This document shows positions 1 to 5,075 of a stretch of DNA of 5,075 nt, piece by piece (the stretch's first letter is position 1; every line of letters begins with the position of its first letter). The position numbers and the translations under genes are program-made. A model generated the notes under the pieces. It did no database searches, was not told the origin of the DNA, and saw only the letters and a list, made by a program, of their open reading frames with translations. This DNA is from an uncultured Pseudomonadales bacterium (GTDB lineage Bacteria; Pseudomonadota; Gammaproteobacteria; Pseudomonadales; Porticoccaceae). Location of the stretch: assembly GCA_905478725.1 (NCBI GenBank), contig CAJQJT010000229.1, positions 1 through 5,075 on the forward strand, in the 5' to 3' direction.

Positions 1-687
1 GATCACGTCATCATAGGCAGACTTGACCTCATTCGGTGGTCGCGCCTCTTCGATGTTGATCTTCACCACATTAATTCCACTCTTGTAGTTATTCAGCAGA
101 ACCTGCAGCTTGTCAGCGGTGGATATCGCAATTTCTTCTCGACCGGTGGAGATAACGCCATCAAGACCTGTGCTGCCGACTACATGGCGCAGGGCGCTGT
201 CAGTGGCATGCTTAAGACTGGTCTCTGGGTCGCGAATATTGAGTACGAAAGCCTTGGCGTCTTCAATGTTGTACTGAACTGTCAGGGAGATCTCAACAAT
301 GTTTTCGTCTTGAGTCAGCATCAAACCGCGCGCTGAGTACTGTCGTTCTTCAGTCACACGAACTGTGTAAACCTTGTCGATCAGTTTGGGATTCCACTGC
401 AGGCCAGAGCCCAGAGTGTCGTGGTACTTACCCAGACGCAAGACAACTGCCTGCTCTTTCTCATCGACTTGGTAAAAGCCCATCAAACCCCAGAGTACCA
501 GCAGCACTACGGCTACGATTGGGAGTAAACTTTTGCTATCAGGTCCACCGGATCCATTAGATCCTCCGCCAAAACTGCTGAATTTTTTCTTCAGTTGATT
601 GAGCGCTTCATCGAGATCTGGCGGGCCATCATTGCCGCGCTTTCCACCCCAAGGGTCCTTGCCACCACCCGGTTCATTCCAGGCCAT
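1..687 (-). CDS. hflK: HflK, FtsH-modulating SPFH membrane protein (partial, N-terminal 229 residues)
   Basis: HflK forms, with HflC, a membrane-anchored SPFH/prohibitin-family complex that surrounds the FtsH protease and modulates its degradation of membrane and regulatory proteins. The start (ATG, 687-685) begins MAWNEPGGGKDPWG, the typical HflK opening. Residues 1-50 are a Gly/Pro/Asp-rich cytoplasmic segment containing the family hallmark GPPDLDEAL (21-29). Residues 54-72 are one hydrophobic membrane segment, so the rest should face the periplasm. The SPFH domain follows from about 73, with recognisable blocks at MLTQDENIVEISLTVQY (123-139), ATDSALRHVVG (161-171) and EARPPNEVKSAYDD (214-227). 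The reading frame is open to base 1; the family is usually around 400 residues, so roughly the last 40% is missing. hflC is expected next, beyond the left edge. The gene follows hflX after 86 bp and has its own good ribosome binding site. Identification rests on sequence resemblance to E. coli HflK plus gene order; I am very sure. Confidence 0.97.
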   Translation of the reverse strand, partial: MAWNEPGGGKDPWGGKRGNDGPPDLDEALNQLKKKFSSFGGGSNGSGGPDSKSLLPIVAVVLLVLWGLMGFYQVDEKEQAVVLRLGKYHDTLGSGLQWNPKLIDKVYTVRVTEERQYSARGLMLTQDENIVEISLTVQYNIEDAKAFVLNIRDPETSLKHATDSALRHVVGSTGLDGVISTGREEIAISTADKLQVLLNNYKSGINVVKINIEEARPPNEVKSAYDDVI

Positions 688-693
688 AAGTAT

Positions 694-698
694 TCTCC
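694..698 (-). promoter_or_regulatory. Ribosome binding site of hflK
   Basis: The minus strand reads GGAGA ending 6 bases before the hflK ATG (7 bases after the GGAG core), a strong Shine-Dalgarno match at good spacing. It fixes the MAWNEP start and suggests hflK can be translated independently of hflX, unlike the tightly packed genes upstream. Confidence 0.85.
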
Positions 699-716
699 AA
701 TTAAGTAAATTTCGTA

Positions 717-743
717 CCAGCGTCTAAAAAATTTTAGCGCCGG
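717..743 (-). other. Predicted RNA hairpin in the hflX-hflK gap
   Basis: In the minus-strand transcript CCGGCG pairs with CGCTGG (one G-U pair), then CTAAAA pairs with TTTTAG around a 2-base centre, with a single unpaired A on the 3' arm. That gives about 12 pairs in 27 bases; in practice the innermost A-U pairs would open into a larger loop. No U-run follows the 3' arm (the next bases are TACGAAATTT), so this does not look like an intrinsic terminator. A role in processing, mRNA stability or partial attenuation before hflK is inference. The pairing is seen directly; its function is unknown. Confidence 0.5.
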
Positions 744-753
744 CATAATTCTA

Positions 754-766
754 AAGCCTTTGGCTT
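754..766 (-). other. Short hairpin just after hflX
   Basis: The minus strand contains AAGCC-AAA-GGCTT, a 5-bp stem with a 3-base loop, beginning 7 bases after the hflX stop codon. It is followed by TAGAATTATG rather than a U-tract, so it is a poor terminator candidate. A stem this short can easily occur by chance; it is noted because it sits directly upstream of the longer hairpin in the same gap. Confidence 0.25.
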
Positions 767-773
767 CAACTAG

Positions 774-2069
774 CTACAGTGTCACCAAATCGTCTAAATC
801 CAATCCCGAACTCTTGATCAAGCGTAAGTAATCGACCTCAGAGAGCTTAACCTCCAAGTTGATCCAGCCATTTTCATCGACCTGCTCATCTAATACGGCT
901 TTATGGCTGTAAAGAGATGCACGCAGAGCACCCTGATCCGGTTTTAGGCGCAGGGTTTTGTGGACAAACTGTCCTGGCAAGCGCTCGGCCACGGCCTGCA
1001 ACAAGAGATCTAGACCTTCATTTTTGAGCGCCGACAGCCAAACTGCGACTGGCTGACCTTCGGCATTGCGATCAATGCGCGCAGTAAAGTCCTCAAGCAG
1101 ATCAACCTTGTTATAGACCATTAGGGTCGGCAACTTGTGCGCATCAATCTCTTTAAGCACTTCTTCAACGCGCTTGATATTGGTGGCGCGATCCTCTGCC
1201 GCTGCGTCAACAACATGGAGCAGCAAGGTTGCGTTGGCCGCCTCTTCCAAGGTAGCGCGAAAGGCATCCACCAAACGGTGAGGCAAATGGCTGATAAAGC
1301 CTACGGTGTCAGCAAACACAACCTGCCCCTGTTCCGGCACTTCAAGCTTGCGCATGGTGGGATCGAGGGTGGCAAATAACTGGTTGGCGACAAACACATC
1401 GGACTGAGTCAGGTTATTGAACAGCGTCGACTTACCGGCGTTGGTATAGCCCACCAATGAGACTGCAGGGACCTCGGCTCGAACTCGGGCACGACGTCCC
1501 TGGGCACGCTGCTTGCGCACTTTTAGCAGGCGACCCTGAATCGACTTGATGCGATCGCGAACCATACGGCGATCCGACTCAAGCTGAGTTTCACCGGGAC
1601 CGCGCATACCAATGCCGCCGCGCTGACGCTCAAGGTGAGTCCAACCGCGCACCAGTCGTGATGACAGATGTTGCAGCTGGGCTAGCTCCACTTGCAACTT
1701 ACCCTCGTGGGTTCGCGCGCGCTGAGCAAAGATATCGAGAATCAAACCGGTACGATCGAGCACCCGACACTTGAGTTCGGCCTCAATGTTGCGCTCTTGG
1801 CTGGGGGATAAATTGTGGTTGAAAATAACCAGTTCGGCACAGTGGCTTGCAACAGCCGCACCAATTTCTTCGAGCTTGCCGGTGCCAACAAATAATTTTG
1901 CGTGGGGAGCAGAGCGAGAGCCAGAGATAAAGTCCACTGGATCGCCGCCCGCAGATAGGACTAATTCTTCAAACTCTCTCGGATCTTCAGGTTCGGACTC
2001 ACTCTGCAACTTTAAATGAACAAGAATCGCTCGTTCCCCAAATTCGGGTCGTTCAAAAAATAATGCCAC
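774..2069 (-). CDS. hflX: HflX, ribosome-associated GTPase
   Basis: HflX is a TRAFAC-class GTPase of the Obg-HflX group that binds the 50S subunit and splits stalled or heat-damaged 70S ribosomes. The 431-residue product is close to the E. coli length. The N-terminal HflX domain (about 1-195) includes GSRSAPHAKLFVGTGK (50-65), NLSPSQERN (86-94), DRTGLILDIFAQRARTHEGK (105-124) and the glycine-rich RGGIGMRGPGETQLE (150-164). The GTPase domain has G1 GYTNAGKST (207-215), G2 TLDPT (234-238), G3 DTVGF (254-258), G4 NKVD (320-323) and G5 SAL (346-348), all intact, so activity is expected. A small C-terminal domain follows. The start is GTG at 2069, five bases after the hfq stop; no Shine-Dalgarno is visible in front of it, which points to coupling with hfq translation. 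The name reflects an old link to lambda lysogeny; the protein is not part of the HflKC complex. Nothing is truncated or broken. Confidence 0.97.
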   Translation of the reverse strand: MALFFERPEFGERAILVHLKLQSESEPEDPREFEELVLSAGGDPVDFISGSRSAPHAKLFVGTGKLEEIGAAVASHCAELVIFNHNLSPSQERNIEAELKCRVLDRTGLILDIFAQRARTHEGKLQVELAQLQHLSSRLVRGWTHLERQRGGIGMRGPGETQLESDRRMVRDRIKSIQGRLLKVRKQRAQGRRARVRAEVPAVSLVGYTNAGKSTLFNNLTQSDVFVANQLFATLDPTMRKLEVPEQGQVVFADTVGFISHLPHRLVDAFRATLEEAANATLLLHVVDAAAEDRATNIKRVEEVLKEIDAHKLPTLMVYNKVDLLEDFTARIDRNAEGQPVAVWLSALKNEGLDLLLQAVAERLPGQFVHKTLRLKPDQGALRASLYSHKAVLDEQVDENGWINLEVKLSEVDYLRLIKSSGLDLDDLVTL

Positions 2070-2074
2070 TCTAG

Positions 2075-2362
2075 TTAATAGTCGTCAGCGTAGTTTCCGC
2101 CATCGTCATCAAAACCACCCTGACTAGGGGTTCCGGTGCCGCCTGAAGTGGGCAGCTTAACTACACGTGAAGGAACAATTGTTGAAATAGCGTGCTTGTA
2201 CACCATTTGACTAACGGTGTTTTTTAGCAGCACTACAAACTGATCGAATGATTCTACCTGTCCCTGTAATTTAATTCCGTTAACCAAAAAGATGGATACC
2301 GGGATGCGTTCTTTCCTTAACACATTAAGAAAAGGGTCTTGTAAGTTATGCCCTTTCGACAT
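2075..2362 (-). CDS. hfq: RNA chaperone Hfq
   Basis: Hfq is a hexameric Sm-like RNA chaperone that pairs small regulatory RNAs with target mRNAs and affects translation and RNA decay. The 95-residue product has the complete Sm core: Sm1 around [20 protein letters not shown] (23-42) and Sm2 [12 protein letters not shown] (54-65). Proximal-face residues Q8, D9, F42, K56 and H57 are present, as are rim basics R16, K17 and R19. Position 25, the distal-face aromatic that is Tyr in E. coli, is Phe (codon TTT). After residue 66 the tail is Gly/Ser/Thr-rich and ends acidic, with DDD and a terminal DDY. The ATG at 2362 has AAGGAG 8 bases upstream. hfq lies 105 bp after miaA and 5 bp before hflX. Candidate promoters lie in the miaA end and in the gap. 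In E. coli, Hfq represses its own mRNA through the 5' leader; whether that applies here is not shown. Confidence 0.99.
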   Translation of the reverse strand: MSKGHNLQDPFLNVLRKERIPVSIFLVNGIKLQGQVESFDQFVVLLKNTVSQMVYKHAISTIVPSRVVKLPTSGGTGTPSQGGFDDDGGNYADDY

Positions 2363-2370
2363 TTATACTT

Positions 2371-2376
2371 CTCCTT
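2371..2376 (-). promoter_or_regulatory. Ribosome binding site of hfq
   Basis: The minus strand has AAGGAG, a near-perfect anti-16S match, with an 8-base A/T-rich spacer before the hfq ATG. It fixes the MSKGHN start and implies strong independent initiation. The surrounding purine- and A-rich sequence is the kind of site Hfq itself can bind, so autoregulation is plausible, but this is inference. Confidence 0.88.
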
Positions 2377-2383
2377 ATTAATC

Positions 2384-2407
2384 AAATAAAGCTGCTATTC
2401 CAGCAGC
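2384..2407 (-). terminator. Terminator-like hairpin or attenuator upstream of hfq
   Basis: On the minus strand GCTGCT pairs with AGCAGC around a GGAAT loop (6 perfect pairs), followed at once by TTTATTT. This is the shape of a weak intrinsic terminator. It lies between miaA and hfq, only 7 bases upstream of the hfq Shine-Dalgarno, so it would end or reduce read-through from mutL-miaA into hfq, or act as a leader structure. The stem is short and the U-tract is interrupted by an A, so I expect partial termination at most. Confidence 0.45.
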
Positions 2408-2422
2408 AAAAACGCAAGTCAA
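2394..2422 (-). promoter_or_regulatory. Weak sigma-70-like promoter candidate for hfq
   Basis: The minus strand reads TTGACT (2422-2417, 5 of 6 to the -35 consensus), a 17-base spacer, then AATAGC (2399-2394), which matches only 3 of 6 to TATAAT but has TGG directly before it, as in an extended -10. The -10 overlaps the terminator-like hairpin. The position suits an hfq promoter, but the weak -10 makes this a low-confidence call. Confidence 0.25.
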
Positions 2423-2448
2423 ACTTGACCTGCAACTAAATCAACAAC

Positions 2449-2461
2449 ATTGGCCGCCAAT
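2449..2461 (-). other. Short stem-loop directly after miaA
   Basis: The minus strand has ATTGG-CGG-CCAAT, a 5-bp perfect stem with a 3-base loop, immediately after the three consecutive miaA stop codons. The following sequence is GTTGTTGATTT, which is T-rich but not a clean U-tract. It could slow 3' decay of the upstream message or be chance. Confidence 0.25.
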
Positions 2462-2467
2462 TTATCA

Positions 2468-3457
2468 TCAACTTTCCATGTTCCCCGAATATATGGGCGC
2501 TACGGGCAGTTTTTTCAAGGCCAACTGGCAAATATTATTCATCGACAGTAGTCCTGTCTCATTATCCACCTGTATTTCGCAGCTGGCGGGCCAGTTTCTC
2601 AACCAGGTAATCTGCCGCTTGGCCAGCTGACGGGTGGCAATAATACCTTTTTCAACCGCCTCATCTAAACTACATTGTCCCTGCAAGTATTGCCACAACT
2701 GACGGTAGCCAACAGAGCGGATCGCAGGCAAATCTTCATGGAGGTCACCGCGCTGAAATAGCTCGCGCACTTCCGTCTCAAATCCCGCTTCCATCATGGT
2801 CATAAACCTAGTCTCTATACGGTCATGGATGAGCTTTCGATTGTTTGGCAGCAAGGCAATTTGCTTAATACTGTAGCTTTCGGCAACACTGCCGACATTT
2901 GGTTCCCGCCGCAGGGCCGACATGGGCACGCCGCTGATTCTATAGACTTCTAACGCGCGCTGAATACGCTGGGAATGATTGGGATGTAAACTTGCGGCAC
3001 TCTCGGGGTCAACAGCGCGCAATTGCTCGTGGACTGAGGCCCAGCCAAAATCCTCCGCATGCTTGAGCATCTCGGCACGAATGTCAGCGTCGGCTGAAGG
3101 CATATCCGACAATCCTTCAAGCAGCGCCTTAAAATACAACATGGTACCGCCCACCAGCAGTGGAATTTTTCCTCTACTGGTGATTTCCGCCATTTCCCGA
3201 GTGGCATCAACAATAAAATCTGCTGCAGAATAGGTTTCCAGAGGGTCGAGGATATCGATCAAACGATGGGGAGCCGCTGCCAGTGTCGCTTTGTCTGGTT
3301 TGGCGCTGCCAATATCCAGCTGTCGATAAATCTGCGCTGAATCCACATTAATGAGTTCAACCGGAAGATGCTGCTGCAAGGCTATGGCTAAATCGGTCTT
3401 GCCACTGGCGGTGGGACCCATAACAAAGATCGCCGATGGCCGCTCTGTGCTGGCCAC
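2468..3457 (-). CDS. miaA: MiaA, tRNA dimethylallyltransferase
   Basis: MiaA transfers the dimethylallyl group of DMAPP to N6 of adenosine 37 in tRNAs that read UNN codons, the first step towards ms2i6A, which improves decoding accuracy. The 329-residue product carries the P-loop-like GPTASGKT (14-21), the DSAQIYR block (39-45) with the conserved Asp39, DIGSAKP (48-54), APHRLIDI (62-69), YSAADF (76-81), [15 protein letters not shown] (101-115), [13 protein letters not shown] (164-176), [14 protein letters not shown] (242-255) and [14 protein letters not shown] (274-287). All match the family closely. The last 40 residues are more variable and their codons contain a sigma-32-like promoter. The start is GTG at 3457, four bases after the mutL stop; the nearest Shine-Dalgarno-like run (GAGAGG) is about 11 bases away, rather far, so coupling to mutL is likely. 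The gene ends with three in-frame stops, TGA TGA TAA. No defects are seen. Confidence 0.98.
   Translation of the reverse strand: MASTERPSAIFVMGPTASGKTDLAIALQQHLPVELINVDSAQIYRQLDIGSAKPDKATLAAAPHRLIDILDPLETYSAADFIVDATREMAEITSRGKIPLLVGGTMLYFKALLEGLSDMPSADADIRAEMLKHAEDFGWASVHEQLRAVDPESAASLHPNHSQRIQRALEVYRISGVPMSALRREPNVGSVAESYSIKQIALLPNNRKLIHDRIETRFMTMMEAGFETEVRELFQRGDLHEDLPAIRSVGYRQLWQYLQGQCSLDEAVEKGIIATRQLAKRQITWLRNWPASCEIQVDNETGLLSMNNICQLALKKLPVAPIYSGNMES
2491..2519 (-). promoter_or_regulatory. Candidate heat-shock (sigma-32) promoter for hfq, inside miaA
   Basis: The minus strand reads CTTGAAA (2519-2513), a 14-base spacer, then GCCCATAT (2498-2491). The E. coli sigma-32 consensus is close to CTTGAAA, 13-17 bases, CCCCATnT, so only the first base of the -10 differs. 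Transcription would start near 2484 and give hfq a leader of about 120 bases. E. coli is known to have sigma-32 promoters clustered in this same superoperon, including ones ahead of hfq, which raises the prior. A TATATT sequence overlapping the -10 lies 19 bases from TTGAAA, so sigma-70 use is possible but poorly spaced. The DNA also codes for the MiaA tail ([11 protein letters not shown]), so chance remains possible. Confidence 0.55.
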
Positions 3458-3461
3458 GCTA

Positions 3462-5075
3462 TTAGCGCCCTCTCAAAAATAACTTGTCGAGCTGATCTAA
3501 TGTCAACTGGGACCAGGTAGGTCGCCCGTGATTACATTGACCGCTGCGCTCAGTGGCTTCCATATCACGCAGTAGTGCATTCATTTCCGGAATGCTCAGT
3601 TTGCGATTGGCACGTACTGAACCATGACAGGCCATAGTCGAAAGGATTTCATTGATATGATCCCTGATACGCTCAGAGTTTCCGTGCTCGAGTAAATCCG
3701 AGAGTACATCCCGGAGCAATGCTTCAACTTCTGATCCACGTAGGATTGCTGGAATTTCTCGAACGATCACACTCTCAGCGGCAGCCCGTTCGACGACAAA
3801 GCCAAGCTTGGCAAAGACTTCATTGTGCTGCTCAGCGGCATCGGCTTCCCGCTGACTGACTGAGAGACTTTCTGGCACCAGCAAGGGTTGAGAAACTAAC
3901 CCCTGATCATCAAAGGCCCCTTTCATGCGCTCATAGGTAATGCGCTCATGGGCAGCATGCATATCGACAATAATTAGGCCCTCGCGGTTCTCAGCGAGAA
4001 TATAGATACCCTTTAATTGCGCAATGGCGTAACCCAGCGGGGGAATATCCTGCTGATCTCTCAGAGGATTCTCAGATTCAGGAAGATTGATCCCGCTGGT
4101 GGAGTAAAGGCTCTGATAGTTTTGCATCGACCCTGCTGAACCCGACATGGCACCAGATGAGCTACCGCCAAAATTGGACTGCGAGGAAAACTGCATCGCT
4201 GGCTGAGATTGCGGTGCCGCCTGCCAGCTGGGAGAAGGCTGATTAACCATTCCTGGAAACTGTTCACTGCCTTCAGCAAATTCGCCAGGACCGTTTGACT
4301 GCAAGTGATCCTGAGGGCGATCTTCCGCCAGCGCTTTTTTTAATGTGCTGGAGATAAAGCTGTGGATCGAGCCACTTTCGCGAAAACGCACCTCATGTTT
4401 GGTCGGGTGTACGTTGACATCCACATCCGCTGGAGTGATTTCAAGAAACAGTACAAAGGCTGGATGGCGGCCATGATAGAGCACATCCTGATAGGCCTGA
4501 CGCACAGCATGGGAAACGACCTTGTCACGAATACAGCGACCGTTGACAAAAAAGTGCTGCAGATCCGCCTGACTGCGGGAAAAGGTCGGCAGTCCAATCC
4601 AACCCCAGAGGCGCAGGCCGGGACGGACATTGTCCACATAGAGCGCCTGTTCCATAAAGGTGGTACCACAGATATCAGCAACCCGCTTTTCCTGTTCCAG
4701 CTGAGTCTTGGCCGGGCGCAAGCTGATCTGGGCGCGCTGGTTGTGGCGCAGATTAAAGGCCACATCAAAGCGGCTCAGAGCGAGCTTTTTAATACTGTCG
4801 TCGATGCGGTTATATTCGGTTTTTTCGGTGCGCAGAAATTTGCGCCGGGCTGGAGTGTTGAAAAACAGATCCCGCACTTCAACGCTGGTGCCCTGAGGAT
4901 GAGACGCGGGAGTGACTTCCACTTGCATATCCCGACCCTCGGAAATGGCTTTCCAGGCACTGCCCTCGCCGTTATTAGAGGTTAGGCTGAGGCGAGATAC
5001 AGAGGCGATACTGGCGAGAGCTTCGCCGCGAAAGCCTAGAGTGGCCACCGCCTCAAGATCTTCGAGATCATCAAT
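3462..5075 (-). CDS. mutL: MutL, DNA mismatch repair protein with endonuclease motifs (partial, lacks N-terminus)
   Basis: MutL is the GHKL-ATPase matchmaker of mismatch repair, linking MutS at a mismatch to strand incision and removal. The frame is open through the right edge and the visible part is 537 residues; by alignment with E. coli MutL about 80 N-terminal residues, including ATPase motifs I and II, lie outside. The GTG at 5048 is an internal valine ([14 protein letters not shown]), not the start. Seen in order: GFRGEA (14-19), [20 protein letters not shown] (62-81), [13 protein letters not shown] (219-231), a Ser/Gln/Gly/Met-rich linker (about 255-330), then the C-terminal domain with [12 protein letters not shown] (371-382), matching the nuclease motif DQHA-X2-E-X4-E, the clamp-binding-type QPLLVP (396-401), ACHGSVRA (482-489), GQCNHGRPT (512-520) and terminal FLR. 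This is the endonuclease type found in Pseudomonas and most bacteria, unlike E. coli MutL. The gene ends with TAA TAG and lies 4 bases before miaA. Confidence 0.98.
   Translation of the reverse strand: MDDLEDLEAVATLGFRGEALASIASVSRLSLTSNNGEGSAWKAISEGRDMQVEVTPASHPQGTSVEVRDLFFNTPARRKFLRTEKTEYNRIDDSIKKLALSRFDVAFNLRHNQRAQISLRPAKTQLEQEKRVADICGTTFMEQALYVDNVRPGLRLWGWIGLPTFSRSQADLQHFFVNGRCIRDKVVSHAVRQAYQDVLYHGRHPAFVLFLEITPADVDVNVHPTKHEVRFRESGSIHSFISSTLKKALAEDRPQDHLQSNGPGEFAEGSEQFPGMVNQPSPSWQAAPQSQPAMQFSSQSNFGGSSSGAMSGSAGSMQNYQSLYSTSGINLPESENPLRDQQDIPPLGYAIAQLKGIYILAENREGLIIVDMHAAHERITYERMKGAFDDQGLVSQPLLVPESLSVSQREADAAEQHNEVFAKLGFVVERAAAESVIVREIPAILRGSEVEALLRDVLSDLLEHGNSERIRDHINEILSTMACHGSVRANRKLSIPEMNALLRDMEATERSGQCNHGRPTWSQLTLDQLDKLFLRGR

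Noticed and set aside
1137..1379. Short plus-strand frame opposite the HflX GTPase domain
   Set aside because: It is antisense to the conserved G3-G4 region of hflX, so its openness is explained by codon bias there.
3478..3506. Perfect TTGACA (3506-3501, minus strand) near the end of mutL as a miaA promoter
   Set aside because: No -10 with more than about 3 of 6 matches lies 16-18 bases downstream (AGTTAT, GTTATT, TTATTT), and the sequence is ordinary coding for LT in the MutL tail. It is not supported without transcript data.
4340..4768. 142-codon minus-strand frame inside mutL
   Set aside because: It overlaps mutL in another frame, is rich in Arg, Cys, Ser and Trp as expected of an out-of-frame reading, and resembles no family I know.
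4362..4985. 207-codon open frame on the plus strand opposite mutL
   Set aside because: It lies wholly antisense to clearly coding, conserved MutL sequence, has no recognisable domain, and no ribosome binding site or neighbouring plus-strand gene supports it. It is a shadow of the mutL codon pattern.
5046..5048. GTG at 5048 as the mutL start
   Set aside because: The frame stays open to the window edge and the upstream residues (IDDLEDLEA) match the MutL family just before GFRGEA, so this is an internal valine in a truncated gene.
1..5075. Possibility of a mobile island, defence system or novel gene cluster
   Set aside because: All five genes are core housekeeping genes in their conserved order, with no foreign genes, integrase, direct repeats, tRNA target or obvious composition shift.

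Overview
The window is a conserved chromosomal block carrying, on the minus strand and in transcription order from right to left, mutL (5' end cut off by the window edge) - miaA - hfq - hflX - hflK (3' end cut off). This is the core of the gammaproteobacterial mutL-miaA-hfq-hflX-hflK-hflC superoperon known from E. coli. All five reading frames are intact where visible, no gene lies on the plus strand, and there is no RNA gene, insertion sequence, CRISPR array or other mobile element. The gene order, a Pseudomonas-like Hfq core and a MutL with the endonuclease motifs suggest a non-enteric gammaproteobacterium of roughly 50% GC. A marine Cellvibrionales-type lineage is my best guess, but only a guess.

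Layout, left to right: N-terminal 229 codons of hflK (1-687); an 86-bp gap with two predicted RNA hairpins (688-773); hflX (774-2069); a 5-bp gap; hfq (2075-2362); a 105-bp gap holding the hfq ribosome binding site, a terminator-like hairpin and a short stem after miaA (2363-2467); miaA (2468-3457), whose last codons contain a strong heat-shock (sigma-32) promoter look-alike; a 4-bp gap; and mutL without its first roughly 80 codons (3462-5075).

The genes fall into two initiation styles. miaA and hflX start with GTG only 4-5 bases after the preceding stop and lack a well-placed Shine-Dalgarno sequence, which suggests translational coupling to mutL and hfq. hfq and hflK follow longer gaps and have ATG starts with clear GGAG ribosome binding sites, so each can be translated independently. 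The products cover mismatch repair (MutL), tRNA A37 prenylation (MiaA), sRNA-mRNA pairing (Hfq), rescue of stalled or heat-damaged ribosomes (HflX) and control of the FtsH membrane protease (HflK). The shared theme is probably stress response and post-transcriptional control.

I found no convincing evidence of an undescribed system. The points worth a second look are regulatory and residue-level: the sigma-32-like promoter inside miaA, the possible attenuator before hfq, the hairpin before hflK, Phe at Hfq position 25 with an acidic Hfq tail, and the endonuclease-type MutL.
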